From Acidimicrobiales bacterium (GTDB lineage: Bacteria; Actinomycetota; Acidimicrobiia; Acidimicrobiales; Aldehydirespiratoraceae), in the NCBI GenBank assembly GCA_033344915.1, contig JAWPML010000001.1, positions 1,980,369 through 2,044,368 of the forward strand: DNA of 64,000 nucleotides, written 5' to 3'. The translations under genes were made by a program, and so were the position numbers. The notes beneath the pieces are model-generated. The model was not told the origin of the DNA and did not search any database. It saw only the letters and a program-made list of their open reading frames with translations. This document shows, piece after piece, positions 25,553-34,443 of this stretch; the stretch's first letter is position 1, and each line of letters begins with the position of its first letter.

Positions 25553-25629
25553 TACTTTCTGGGGTCAGACCCCCGTACTTTCTCGAATGGCCGGAGAAAG
25601 TACGGGGGTCTGACCCCGACGTACTTTCT
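25553..25629. repeat. Tagged GGGGTCAGACCCC palindrome cluster between convergent genes
   Basis: Two copies of a GGGGTCAGACCCC-type core (25561-25575 and 25603-25617, opposite orientation). They are flanked by the 8-mer TACTTTCT at 25553-25560, 25576-25583 and 25622-25629, and by its complement at 25595-25602. As a whole, 25561-25584 and 25594-25617 form a perfect 24-bp inverted repeat with a 9-base loop. It overlaps the last base of the sulfatase stop. It resembles REP-like elements and could also terminate both convergent genes. Confidence 0.9.
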
Positions 25630-27866
25630 CACTCGCGGGCGAGTTGGGTGCGGCCGGCGGCGGTGTGGTCGACGTCTTGGTCGTGGTCCATGTCGACGAC
25701 GACCCGGATCAGCCGACCGGTGAACGGGTTCGGTGCTTCGTAATGGCTGACCGGGCTCGATCGGTCGAGTCCGATGTCGAGCCCGGAGAACGACACCATC
25801 GTCACGAAGATGTCGCCGGTCGTCATCACCCCGACGTCGACCCCGTCGATCGTCAGCGTGCCGGTGCCCGCGGGCCCGTCCCGGTCCATCCGGAACCCGA
25901 GATCGTGGCGTCCCGACGGCACCGCCCGGTCGGAGCGCACCAGCTGGTGTGACCCACCGATGTTGAGGTCGTGGACGAGATGACCGTTGCCGTCGATGTA
26001 GAGGGAGTAGCCGCTCGTCGCGTCACCGTGGGCGACCAGCACACCCGTGGCCCCACCGTCCGGGATCTCGACCTCGGCCACGATCCGGTAGCTGCGCGAC
26101 CGCACGTCCGGCGCCACGTCGGTCGGCAGGTGCCCCATGCCGGCCCAGAACTCGTAGTGCGTGCGGTCACCGTGGACGCGGGCCGCGTTCTCGGCGAAGC
26201 GCTCGCCGAACCGGTCGTCGAGCGGCAGGACCTGATGGGCCTCGGCCTCGCGCCACCATTCGTCGATCATCGCCTGGAGACGGTCGGGCTCCTCCCCGGC
26301 GAGATCGTGGTTCTCGTTGAAGTCCGTGGTGAGGTCGTAGAGCTCCCACTGGTCGTCGTCGATCGCGGTGCCCGGCGCGTGGAAGGCGACCGCCTTCCAC
26401 CCATCCAGATAGATCCCGCGATGGCTGAACATCTCGAAGTACTGCGCCCGCTTGCCCGTGTCCGCGTCGGGATCCGTGAAGGTGGACAGGAACGACGTCC
26501 CCTCCAGCGGCTGCTGGGCGACCCCGTTGACCACCTCGGGCGCATCCACCTCCAGCAGGTCGAGCAGCGTCGGCACGACGTCGCTCACATGGGCGAACTG
26601 ATGACGCAGCCCGCCGTGATCGGTGATCCCGTTCGGCCACGAGACGACCAGCGGGTCCCGCACGCCGCCGCCGTGGGTGTTCTGCTTGTAGCGCTTGAGC
26701 GGCGTATTGGCGACCATCGCCCAGCCGAGCGGGAAGTTCGAGTGCGTGTCCGGCCCGCCGATGTCGTCGAGCCGGGCGATCCGGTCCTCGGTCGACTCGC
26801 TGATGCCGTTGTACGGCCCCATCGCGTTGACGAACCCCTTCGGCCCGCCTTCCTGCGACGCCCCGTTGTCGCTCAGGACCATGATCAGCGTGTCGTCCAG
26901 CTGGCCGGTGTCCTCGAGGAACTGCACGATCCGGGCGATCTGGCGGTCCGTGTGGTCGAGCATCGCGGCGTAGGCGGCCTGGAGACGTTGCCCCACCCGT
27001 TGCTCGTCCGGCGTGAGGTCGTCCCACGGCTTCACCCACGGGTTGCGCTCGGGCAGCTCGGTGCCCGGGGGGACGATGCCGGCGTCGAGTTGGCGAACGA
27101 GCCGACGCGCCCGGGCGGCGTCCCACCCGTCGGCGAAGAGCGGGTCGTAGCCGTCGATGATGTCCTTCGCCACCTGGTGGGGCGCGTGGCAGGCGCCCGG
27201 CGCGAAGTACAGGAACCAGGGCGTGTCCGGCACGCCGGCCCGATGCTCGGCGAGCATCCGGATCGACTCGTCGGCCAGATCCTCGGTCAGGTGGTAGCCA
27301 TCGGCGAACGTGCCGGGCGGCGCCACGTGGGTGTTGTCCCGCACCAACTCCGGCGCGTACTGGTCGGTCTCCGCGTCGAGGAAGCCGTAGTAGCGATCGA
27401 AGCCACGGGCGAGCGGCCACCCGTCGGTCGGCCCCGTCGGACCCGTTTCGTACAGCGGCGTGACGTGCCACTTGCCGGCCATGTAGTTCCGGTAGCCGTG
27501 GGCCCGCAGCATCTCGGCGACGGTGCCGGCGCTGCGGGCGATCTTGCCGCGGTAGCCGGGGAAGCCCGAGTCGAAGTTGGCGAGACACCCCACGCCGACC
27601 GAATGGTGGTTGCGGCCGGTCAGCAGCGACGCCCGCGTCGTGGAGCACATCGCGGTGGTGTGGAAGCCGGTGTAGCGCAGCCCCCGCGCCGCGATCGCGT
27701 CGATCGCGGGTGTCGCCGCGTCGCCGCCGTAGCAGCCGAAGTCCGAGAACCCGACGTCGTCGAAGAGCACGACGAGCACGTTCGGGGCGCCCTCGCGCGG
27801 ACGGGCCGGGTCGGGCCAGTGCGGGGTGGAGTCGGCGACGGTGCGCCCGATGACAGCGTCAGTCAT
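25629..27866 (-). CDS. Formylglycine-type arylsulfatase
   Basis: A 745-residue sulfatase of the alkaline-phosphatase superfamily. Metal ligands D36-D37 (VVLFDDVGFSDFG) and the SDNGASQEGG block are present, as is MAGKWH. The catalytic Cys74 lies in CSTTRASLLTGR. The usual formylglycine motif is CxPxR, and here the Pro position is Thr. A C-terminal beta-sandwich-like region (about 560-745) completes a long form of the family. No signal peptide is visible, so it may act inside the cell. The ATG at 27866 overlaps the aminotransferase stop by 8 bases, suggesting linked translation. Confidence 0.9.
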   Translation of the reverse strand: MTDAVIGRTVADSTPHWPDPARPREGAPNVLVVLFDDVGFSDFGCYGGDAATPAIDAIAARGLRYTGFHTTAMCSTTRASLLTGRNHHSVGVGCLANFDSGFPGYRGKIARSAGTVAEMLRAHGYRNYMAGKWHVTPLYETGPTGPTDGWPLARGFDRYYGFLDAETDQYAPELVRDNTHVAPPGTFADGYHLTEDLADESIRMLAEHRAGVPDTPWFLYFAPGACHAPHQVAKDIIDGYDPLFADGWDAARARRLVRQLDAGIVPPGTELPERNPWVKPWDDLTPDEQRVGQRLQAAYAAMLDHTDRQIARIVQFLEDTGQLDDTLIMVLSDNGASQEGGPKGFVNAMGPYNGISESTEDRIARLDDIGGPDTHSNFPLGWAMVANTPLKRYKQNTHGGGVRDPLVVSWPNGITDHGGLRHQFAHVSDVVPTLLDLLEVDAPEVVNGVAQQPLEGTSFLSTFTDPDADTGKRAQYFEMFSHRGIYLDGWKAVAFHAPGTAIDDDQWELYDLTTDFNENHDLAGEEPDRLQAMIDEWWREAEAHQVLPLDDRFGERFAENAARVHGDRTHYEFWAGMGHLPTDVAPDVRSRSYRIVAEVEIPDGGATGVLVAHGDATSGYSLYIDGNGHLVHDLNIGGSHQLVRSDRAVPSGRHDLGFRMDRDGPAGTGTLTIDGVDVGVMTTGDIFVTMVSFSGLDIGLDRSSPVSHYEAPNPFTGRLIRVVVDMDHDQDVDHTAAGRTQLARE

Positions 27867-28746
27867 CGGTCGAGCATGGCTCAGCGGGCGTGTGGAAGCT
27901 CGCTCGGACCATGCGCAGGTACTCCTCGCGCACGGCGAGGGCCACCGGCCCCGGCACCCCCGCGCCGACCGGTTCGCCGTCGATCGACACCACGGGTTGC
28001 ACATAGGTCGACGCCGCGGTGGCGAACGCCTCGTCCGCCGCTTGCGCCTCGTCGAGGCCGACCACCCGCTCCTCGACGGCGAGGTCCAGCCGCTCGGCCA
28101 CGGCGATCACGGCCCGCCGCGTGACCCCGCCGAGGATGTCGTGCGACAGCGGCCGGGTGATCAGCGCGCCGTCGCGCACGATGAAGAAGCTGCTCGACCC
28201 GCACTCGGTGATGAGGCCGTCGGATGTCACCAACAGCGCCTCGTCGCGTCCCTGTGCGGCGGCGTGTTGTTTGGCCAGGACCTGGCCGAGGAGATTCGGT
28301 GTCTTGATGTCGCGACGGGCCCACCGCAGATCCGGCGCCGTCGCGAGGGCGATGCCCGCCACCGCGTCGGCCGGCCCGGGGCCCGGATGACGTTCGATGA
28401 ACGCGAACACCGACGGCGTGAGCCCCGCCGGGTAGACGTAGTCGCGCTCGACCCCGACGCCCCGGGTGATGTGCAGATACGCGAACCCGGCGTCGATCTC
28501 GTTGCGTTCGACAAGCTCCATGAGCAGGCCCCACCAGTCGTCCGCCGACTGCTCCACCTCGATCGAGATCTCCCGCAGCGACCGTTCGAGGCGCTCCATG
28601 TGGTGGAGGAAGTCCACGACCTGACCGTCGAGCACCCCCATCCCCTCGTAGACCGCGTCGGCGAAGAGGAACCCGCGATCCCCTACGGGAATCGCGGCCT
28701 CGTCACGGGCGACGACGGCCCCGTTCAGGTGGACGAAATGCTCCAT
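27859..28746 (-). CDS. Class IV aminotransferase (D-amino acid/branched-chain type)
   Basis: A 295-residue PLP enzyme of fold type IV. Landmarks are PVGDRGFLFADAVYEG, MERLERSLREI, the PLP lysine K148 (RRDIKTPNLLG), ITECGSSSFFIV, and the phosphate-cup PLSHDILGGVTRRAVI. Closest in pattern to D-alanine transaminase, but branched-chain or other substrates are possible. The ATG at 28746 begins the family N-terminus (MEHFVHLNGAVV). It precedes and overlaps the sulfatase gene, an unusual pairing. Confidence 0.88.
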   Translation of the reverse strand: MEHFVHLNGAVVARDEAAIPVGDRGFLFADAVYEGMGVLDGQVVDFLHHMERLERSLREISIEVEQSADDWWGLLMELVERNEIDAGFAYLHITRGVGVERDYVYPAGLTPSVFAFIERHPGPGPADAVAGIALATAPDLRWARRDIKTPNLLGQVLAKQHAAAQGRDEALLVTSDGLITECGSSSFFIVRDGALITRPLSHDILGGVTRRAVIAVAERLDLAVEERVVGLDEAQAADEAFATAASTYVQPVVSIDGEPVGAGVPGPVALAVREEYLRMVRASFHTPAEPCSTDD

Positions 28747-28828
28747 CGGGAGAGTCTGGCAGGCCCAGCCGGCGCCGTCGGCGAACACTGATGACGACCG
28801 GATGACGGGCGTGGGCCAGGATGCGCCC

Positions 28829-31444
28829 ATGCTGAAACGCTGCTCTGTCGCGCTCGCCGTCGCCGTTCTGGCGACCACCGTCTCGCCGGCGGCCGCCCAG
28901 GACACGGAGCTCCCACCGGACTACTTCGACGCGTTCGACTCGACCGCGGAGGAGGTCGCCGAGCTCGAACCCAACGAGTCGTGGGACCCGCTCGGCCTCT
29001 TCAGCGACGACGCCCTCCGCATCATCTCGGCGGCGACGGAGCCGGCGACCGGCGACACCTACGCGTTCGGCGACAGCAAGACGGACCCGCCGGTCATCAC
29101 GCCGTCCGGGACCAAGCCGACCGGCGTCGGCAGCATGGTCTGGCAGCTTCCCGCGGACTGGACGCCACCCCAGCAGGGTTGGGCCGACGACATGGCGTTC
29201 GCCCAGAGCGCCCGCGCCCTCGACCCCGGCGCGGAGGTCGTCCTGTTCTGGGCGGAGATGGACGGCGACTACGACTTCACCTCGGACCTCACGGTCAACG
29301 AGGGGTTCCCGATCACGGTTCCCGGTCTGCCGGTGTGGAACAGCTCCTTCGCCGGAGACACGTGGGAGGGCGCGAACGTCATCCCCAACGCGGTTTACGA
29401 CGGGACCACACTCACCTTCGACGTGAAGGGCTACGAACCGCCCCAGCAGTTCCCGCTCCTCGACCTCCCGGGGTTCTACTTCCGCTCGGGCAACGTCATG
29501 GCGATGGCGTTGGACGCGGACGGGCTCGCCGCGCTCGCTCCGAACGGGACGGCGCCGGCCGCGGCCGCATCGGAGGGCGTCGACTCGAACCTGCTCTTCA
29601 CCGGCGAGGCCGCGACCTCACTGGCCCAGAACTCGGGACGATCCGAGGCCCTCAACTCGATGGTCTTCCGAGTGTTCCTTCACGTCGCGGTCGAGCTCTT
29701 CTCGCCGGGCTTCATCTTCCTGTCCGACGGCGAAGCGCGTTTCCTCCTCACGGTGATCGTGCTGCTGGCCACCGTGGGCATCCTCTTCGCGCCACCGCTC
29801 ATCCCGGCGCCGGAACCGGAACCCGAGCCCGACCCGGACCCGGACCCCGCACCTGATCCGGGTCCCGCCGTCGTCGATCCGCCCAGCGACACCACACCGC
29901 CGTCGGCCCCCTCCACCATCGCGGACGACTCCGGCTTCCCGACCACCGTGTTGATCCTCCTCATCCTGGTCGGCCTCATCCTGCTGGTCGTCGGCCTGTT
30001 GTTGTTCGGCGGCGGCCGCACCCGCACCCGCTCCGGCGGCGATGACGACGAGGAAGACGAAGACGACGACGACGAGGACGGAGACGACGACGAGGAGCAG
30101 GAGGATCTGTCCTCGACCCCGCCGCCGGTGATCCACTCGTCGACGGAGGACGAGGGGCCCGACACCCGGCCGATCATCTTCGTGCCGGGCGTCATGGCGT
30201 CCGCCATCTCGGTGCCCAGCGCCAACGGCCCCCAGACGGTGTGGCCGCCGATCGGCTACGGCATCGATCCGACCGCCTGCTTCGAGGCGCTCCAGGCGAC
30301 CGAGGCGGACAAGATGGAGATCTCCGGGATCACGTCGACCGGGCTCCTTCCGTTCATCCATCTCGGCCTGCTCGGGTTCCTCGACAGCCACGGCTACAAG
30401 CGGTATCCGACCCGCGGGCCGGCCAACTGCTACGTCCACTCGTACAACTGGCTCCGCCCGTGTGCGGAGGCCGGCGAGAGCCTCAAGGCCCTCATCGCTC
30501 GCGCCACCGCCGAGCACGGCCAGCCGCCGTCGATCATCGCCCACTCCATGGGTGGGTTGGTCACCCGGTCGGCCCTGCTCGACGGTTCCGCCCAGGTCGA
30601 CAAGGTCATCTTCTGTGCCAGCCCCCACTACGGGGCGCCGATGGCGTACTTCTCGATCCATCCGGACATTCCCTACGCCTTCGTCCCCGGTCCGCTCGGC
30701 ACGATCTTCAACGCGGCGTACGCGACGGCCACGTCCGGGCACGACTCGGACATCTCCTTCACCGATCAGGACTCCTGGGGCATCACGAAAGCGCTCGAGG
30801 GCGGCCTCCAGGCCGTCGAGAAGGCGGCGGAGACCGTCGCCCACGCGGCGTTCACGGGGTCCGCGTTCGACAACCACCTCAAGCTCGTCTCGCAGAACGC
30901 AACCGGCGTCTTCGAGCTCCTCCCGGATCATCTCTACTTCGAGCACATCAACGGCAGCTGGCCGGTCGTCACCCACAAGCAGCGGTGGTACCGGCGTTCC
31001 CACGGTTGGGAACGCCACGACTTCATCCCGAACTCACCCCACGACGCCTATCTGTCCGACAACCACAAGGACATCGCCGCGCTGCCCCCCTCGCTGCGGG
31101 GCAAGATCGAGGCCGCCATGGCCTTCAAGCGCACGATCTCCGTGCCGCTGCCGCCCGGCGGTGACGGGCGGACCATCGTCGTCTACGGGGCGAGTCACGA
31201 CACCTTGTGCGAGGCCGTGATGACCGACGACGGCGATGCGACCACACGCGGCGACGTGGAGGTCGAACTCGGCGGCGACCAGGGCGGCGACGGAACGGTG
31301 CCCCGCGAATCCGGACGGGGTCGGTCGCTCTGGCACGGTGGCGTGATCGCCGAACGCGACAACGGAGCCGAGCACTTCATGCTCACCGAGACGACGAACT
31401 TCCATCGCATCATCGAGAACCACATTCCCCCCGGCGGCTACTGA
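28829..31444 (+). CDS. Large membrane-anchored LCAT/PGAP1-like lipase
   Basis: An 871-residue envelope protein. A signal peptide (1-24, ending PAAAQ) leads to an unidentified extracellular domain (25-300), then a helix (about 306-326, FLLTVIVLLATVGILFA) and a Pro-Glu/Asp linker. A second helix (about 373-395), an extremely acidic stretch (about 406-426) and a C-terminal alpha/beta hydrolase follow. The hydrolase has the oxyanion region IIFVPGVMAS, nucleophile Ser573 in AHSMGG, probable Asp821 (GDGTVP) and His849 (AEHFML), recalling LCAT-type acyltransferases. The ATG at 28829 is fixed by the signal peptide. Substrate unknown. The acidic stretch could bind Ca2+. Confidence 0.85.
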   Translation: MLKRCSVALAVAVLATTVSPAAAQDTELPPDYFDAFDSTAEEVAELEPNESWDPLGLFSDDALRIISAATEPATGDTYAFGDSKTDPPVITPSGTKPTGVGSMVWQLPADWTPPQQGWADDMAFAQSARALDPGAEVVLFWAEMDGDYDFTSDLTVNEGFPITVPGLPVWNSSFAGDTWEGANVIPNAVYDGTTLTFDVKGYEPPQQFPLLDLPGFYFRSGNVMAMALDADGLAALAPNGTAPAAAASEGVDSNLLFTGEAATSLAQNSGRSEALNSMVFRVFLHVAVELFSPGFIFLSDGEARFLLTVIVLLATVGILFAPPLIPAPEPEPEPDPDPDPAPDPGPAVVDPPSDTTPPSAPSTIADDSGFPTTVLILLILVGLILLVVGLLLFGGGRTRTRSGGDDDEEDEDDDDEDGDDDEEQEDLSSTPPPVIHSSTEDEGPDTRPIIFVPGVMASAISVPSANGPQTVWPPIGYGIDPTACFEALQATEADKMEISGITSTGLLPFIHLGLLGFLDSHGYKRYPTRGPANCYVHSYNWLRPCAEAGESLKALIARATAEHGQPPSIIAHSMGGLVTRSALLDGSAQVDKVIFCASPHYGAPMAYFSIHPDIPYAFVPGPLGTIFNAAYATATSGHDSDISFTDQDSWGITKALEGGLQAVEKAAETVAHAAFTGSAFDNHLKLVSQNATGVFELLPDHLYFEHINGSWPVVTHKQRWYRRSHGWERHDFIPNSPHDAYLSDNHKDIAALPPSLRGKIEAAMAFKRTISVPLPPGGDGRTIVVYGASHDTLCEAVMTDDGDATTRGDVEVELGGDQGGDGTVPRESGRGRSLWHGGVIAERDNGAEHFMLTETTNFHRIIENHIPPGGY

Positions 31445-31488
31445 CGCGGCCGTGACATGCTCGCGTTCGGACGACTGCGAGGCGATCG

Positions 31489-32466
31489 ATGACCACTCCC
31501 GAGACATGTGACCAGTGCGGGTTCGACGCCGCCGAATGGAACGACCTCGACACCCGGCGCACGCTCGGCTGCGCCGACGCGCTCTTCGCGGTCTGGACCG
31601 ACGGCATGTCGGACGCCGACCGCAATCGCCGGCCGGCCGACGACACGTGGTCCGTGCTCGAGTATCACGACCACAACCGCAGGACGCTGTTCGGGCTCCG
31701 CGCCCTCTGTGAGGTCGCGCTGGAGACACCGGGCACGGACATCGGCCCCGACATCGAGCCGTCGCCCCCCGGGCCCGCCCGCGAACTCGATGCCGACGAG
31801 GTCGCGTCCGCCTTCGCCGAGGAGGCCCGCACCTTCGCGTCCCGCCTCGCCGAGCTCACCGACGAGCAGATGCGGCACCACATCGTGATCGGCGGCAACG
31901 AGCGCACCGTCGGGTGGGCCTCCCGCCACGCGGTCCACGACCTGTGGCACCACCTGGTCGACATCGCGGCGATCCGGCGCACCCTCGGCGACGCGGTGCC
32001 CGCCGGGTCCGGCACCGTCGCCCGGATCAACGCCTCGGGCGGCGGCGTGCCGAAGACGCCGGTGGACGAGGCCGCGATCGATCGACGGGGCGTGGTCGGC
32101 GACACGCAGGCCGCCCGCCAGCACCACGGCCGACCCTGGCAGGCGCTGTGTCTCTGGTCGACCGAGGTCATCGATGCGCTGGCCGACGAAGGTCACCCCA
32201 TCGATCCGGGGTCGGCCGGCGAGAACATCACGATCAGCGGTCTCGAGTGGTCGACGCTGCGCCCCGGCGCCGTGCTCGGGATCGGCGACATCCGCTGCCG
32301 CATCAGCGCCTACGCGGTTCCCTGCGCGAAGAACGCCCGATGGTTCGTGGACGGCGACTTCAACCGCATCCTCCACGACCGCCACCCCGGCTGGGGTCGG
32401 CTCTACGCGTCCGTGCTCGAAGGCGGCACCGTGCGCCCGGGCGACACCGTCCGCGTCATCGGCTGA
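31489..32466 (+). CDS. DinB-MOSC domain fusion protein
   Basis: A 325-residue fusion. Residues 1-185 are DinB-like: a short Cys pair CDQCGF, WSVLEYHDHNRRTLFGLRALCE, and SRHAVHDLWHHLVDIAAIRR with metal-site histidines. Residues 205-325 are a MOSC domain: WQALCLWSTEVIDALADEG, GSAGENITISGLEW and the conserved Cys279 in AYAVPCAKN. MOSC domains handle sulfur in molybdenum-cofactor enzymes or mARC-like proteins, and DinB proteins often use thiols. The combination suggests thiol or sulfur transfer, but this is inference. The ATG has GAGG 8 nt upstream. Confidence 0.88.
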   Translation: MTTPETCDQCGFDAAEWNDLDTRRTLGCADALFAVWTDGMSDADRNRRPADDTWSVLEYHDHNRRTLFGLRALCEVALETPGTDIGPDIEPSPPGPARELDADEVASAFAEEARTFASRLAELTDEQMRHHIVIGGNERTVGWASRHAVHDLWHHLVDIAAIRRTLGDAVPAGSGTVARINASGGGVPKTPVDEAAIDRRGVVGDTQAARQHHGRPWQALCLWSTEVIDALADEGHPIDPGSAGENITISGLEWSTLRPGAVLGIGDIRCRISAYAVPCAKNARWFVDGDFNRILHDRHPGWGRLYASVLEGGTVRPGDTVRVIG

Positions 32467-32475
32467 TCACGCGGG

Positions 32476-33228
32476 TCAGCCCGCCTGGGCGGCCTCGAGC
32501 ACCTCGTCGGGGGCGTCCATGTTGCCGTGGACGTCCTGCACGTCGTCGAGGTCGTCGAGCAGCTCCATCAACTGGAGGAGCTTCTTCACGTCGCCGACCT
32601 CGGTCATCTCGACGGTGCTGCTCGGCAGCATGACGATGTCGGCCGACTCGACCGTGATCTCGGCGCCGTCGAGGGCTTCTCGCACCGTGTTGAGATCCGT
32701 CGGCGCGGTGGTGACCCGCCACATCTCGCCCTCGTCGACGATGTCCTCCGCGCCGGCGTCGAGCGCCGCGAGCATGACGTCGTCCTCCGCCACCGAGGTG
32801 GGCACGAGGATGACGCCCTTGCGCTCGAACTGCCACGACACGGCGCCGGGCTCGGCCAGCGAACCGCCGTTCTTGGACAGGGTGGAGCGCACATCGCCGG
32901 ACGTGCGGTTGCGGTTGTCGGTGAGGCACTCGATCAGCAGCGCGACACCGCCGGGCGCGTAGCCCTCGTAGGTGATGCTCTCGTAGTTGACGCCCTCGAG
33001 CTCGCCGGTGCCCCGCTTGACCGCCCGCTCGATCGTGTCCAGCGGCACCGAGTTGTCGCGGGCCTTCTGGAACATCGTGCGCAGCGTCGGGTTCGAGTCC
33101 GGGTCGCCGCCCCCGGTGCGAGCTGCGACCTCGACCTGCTTGATGAGCTTCGCGAAGAGCTTGCCCCGCTTGGCGTCAGCGGCGCCCTTCTTGTGCTTGA
33201 TCGTCGCCCACTTGGAATGACCACTCAT
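32476..33228 (-). CDS. yebC: YebC/PmpR (TACO1) family protein
   Basis: A 250-residue member of the YebC family. Members help ribosomes at proline stretches or regulate transcription. The N-terminal signature [35 protein letters not shown] is complete, and [31 protein letters not shown] marks domain 2. Its ATG overlaps the preceding stop (ATGA). The pdxS-pdxT-x-yebC-ruvC neighbourhood is known in actinobacteria, but here plus-strand accessory genes split yebC from ruvC. Confidence 0.96.
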   Translation of the reverse strand: MSGHSKWATIKHKKGAADAKRGKLFAKLIKQVEVAARTGGGDPDSNPTLRTMFQKARDNSVPLDTIERAVKRGTGELEGVNYESITYEGYAPGGVALLIECLTDNRNRTSGDVRSTLSKNGGSLAEPGAVSWQFERKGVILVPTSVAEDDVMLAALDAGAEDIVDEGEMWRVTTAPTDLNTVREALDGAEITVESADIVMLPSSTVEMTEVGDVKKLLQLMELLDDLDDVQDVHGNMDAPDEVLEAAQAG

Positions 33229-33845
33229 GCTGAGGAATGTACCCCCGGTTGCGCCCGTCGGAAGGTGTTGACGTAGTCGATTCGGAGCTGGTCGTGCCAC
33301 GCCCACGATCGGAACGCGTCGCTCGCGTCCCCGCCGAGCCGCTCCGCCACGAGCGGCGTCATCGACAGGAAGGCCGCTTCGGGATCGTCGGTGTGCATCT
33401 CGTAGAAGTGCAGGAACGTCGGTGCCCCCTCGGAGACACCTCGGTACGGCGTGATCATCCGAAAGCCGGGCACGGCCGCCTCGGCGATGTGGCGGATGTG
33501 CACGTAGTCGGCCCAGTCCCGCAGCGCCTGCGCGGCCTCTGCACCCGGGTCCTTCGCGCTGATGAGGACGAGCTGCAGTCCGGTGGTCGGCTCGTCGGTG
33601 AGCGATCCCTGACCCGGTCGCGCCGTGCGGGCGAAGCGATGATGGGTCACGCCGTCGATCGCCGGCCCGGCAGCGGTCCCCTCGATCACGCCGAGCGTGT
33701 CGAACTCCGGGAGCCGCCGGGGCAGATCCGCACGGTCGCGATGGCAGTTCGTGAACACCGCGGCGTCGGGTCGCTGCGCGCCATAGTCGTCGACCGAGAG
33801 ATCCGACATCTCCAGCGTGAGCTCGACGGGCTGGCGACCTTCCAT
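33225..33845 (-). CDS. Hypothetical protein, possible EthD/stress-barrel fold
   Basis: A 206-residue protein I cannot assign. The segment [28 protein letters not shown] with [19 protein letters not shown] resembles the dimeric alpha/beta barrels of EthD or ABM type. The first half may be a second copy of that fold. No signal peptide. The ATG at 33845 lies 4 bases after the pdxT stop and its own stop overlaps the yebC start, so it is an operon member. Confidence 0.72.
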   Translation of the reverse strand: MEGRQPVELTLEMSDLSVDDYGAQRPDAAVFTNCHRDRADLPRRLPEFDTLGVIEGTAAGPAIDGVTHHRFARTARPGQGSLTDEPTTGLQLVLISAKDPGAEAAQALRDWADYVHIRHIAEAAVPGFRMITPYRGVSEGAPTFLHFYEMHTDDPEAAFLSMTPLVAERLGGDASDAFRSWAWHDQLRIDYVNTFRRAQPGVHSSA

Positions 33846-33849
33846 CGGT

Positions 33850-34437
33850 TCAGACTTGCAGAGCGGCGGACGCCAGCCAACGTCGATGGATGCGGTCGTC
33901 GTCGGAGAGCTCGGGATGAAACGCCGCCGCCAGCACGTTGCCGCGGGCGCACAGCACCGGATCACCGTCGACGGTGGCGAGCACCTCCACGCTGTCCCCG
34001 ACCCGCTCGACCTTCGGGGCGCGGATGAAGACGGCATGGAACGGCTCGTCGAGCCCGGCGACGTCGATGTCGGCCTCGAAGGAGTCGATCTGGCGTCCGT
34101 AGCCGTTGCGGGTGACGGAGAGATCGAGCACACCGAGCGCGTGCTGGTCGTCGCGGCCGTCCCGGATGTCGGCGGACAGCAGGATCATCCCGGCGCACGT
34201 GCCGAACACCGGAAGGCCGTCGTCGATCCGGGCCCGCAGCGGTTCGAGCATCGCCGACCGCTCGAGCAGCATCGACATGGTCGTCGACTCGCCACCCGGG
34301 ACGACCAGGCCGTCGACCGCCGCGAGCTGCTCGGCGGTGCGGACCTCCTGGGTCGCGCACCCGAGCGCGGCGAAGATCTCGGCGTGGACGGCGAAGGCGC
34401 CCTGGAGGGCGAGGACGCCGATGGTCGGGGCGGACAA
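33850..34437 (-). CDS. pdxT: Pyridoxal 5'-phosphate synthase glutaminase subunit
   Basis: PdxT releases ammonia from glutamine for PdxS in de novo PLP synthesis. The 195-residue class I amidotransferase has Cys81 (VFGTCAGMILLS), PGGESTT near 48-53, and the C-terminal His-Glu pair (AAFHPELSDDDRIHR). The start appears to be TTG at 34437, as no ATG or GTG precedes the first strand (TIGVLALQGAF). It lies 6 bases after the pdxS stop. Confidence 0.95.
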   Translation of the reverse strand: MSAPTIGVLALQGAFAVHAEIFAALGCATQEVRTAEQLAAVDGLVVPGGESTTMSMLLERSAMLEPLRARIDDGLPVFGTCAGMILLSADIRDGRDDQHALGVLDLSVTRNGYGRQIDSFEADIDVAGLDEPFHAVFIRAPKVERVGDSVEVLATVDGDPVLCARGNVLAAAFHPELSDDDRIHRRWLASAALQV

Positions 34438-34443
34438 GCCCCG

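Noticed and set aside
29810-29870. Pro-Glu/Asp repeat in the lipase gene as a DNA repeat element
   Set aside because: The repetition is at the codon level (a protein linker) and stays within the gene. It has no copy elsewhere in the window.
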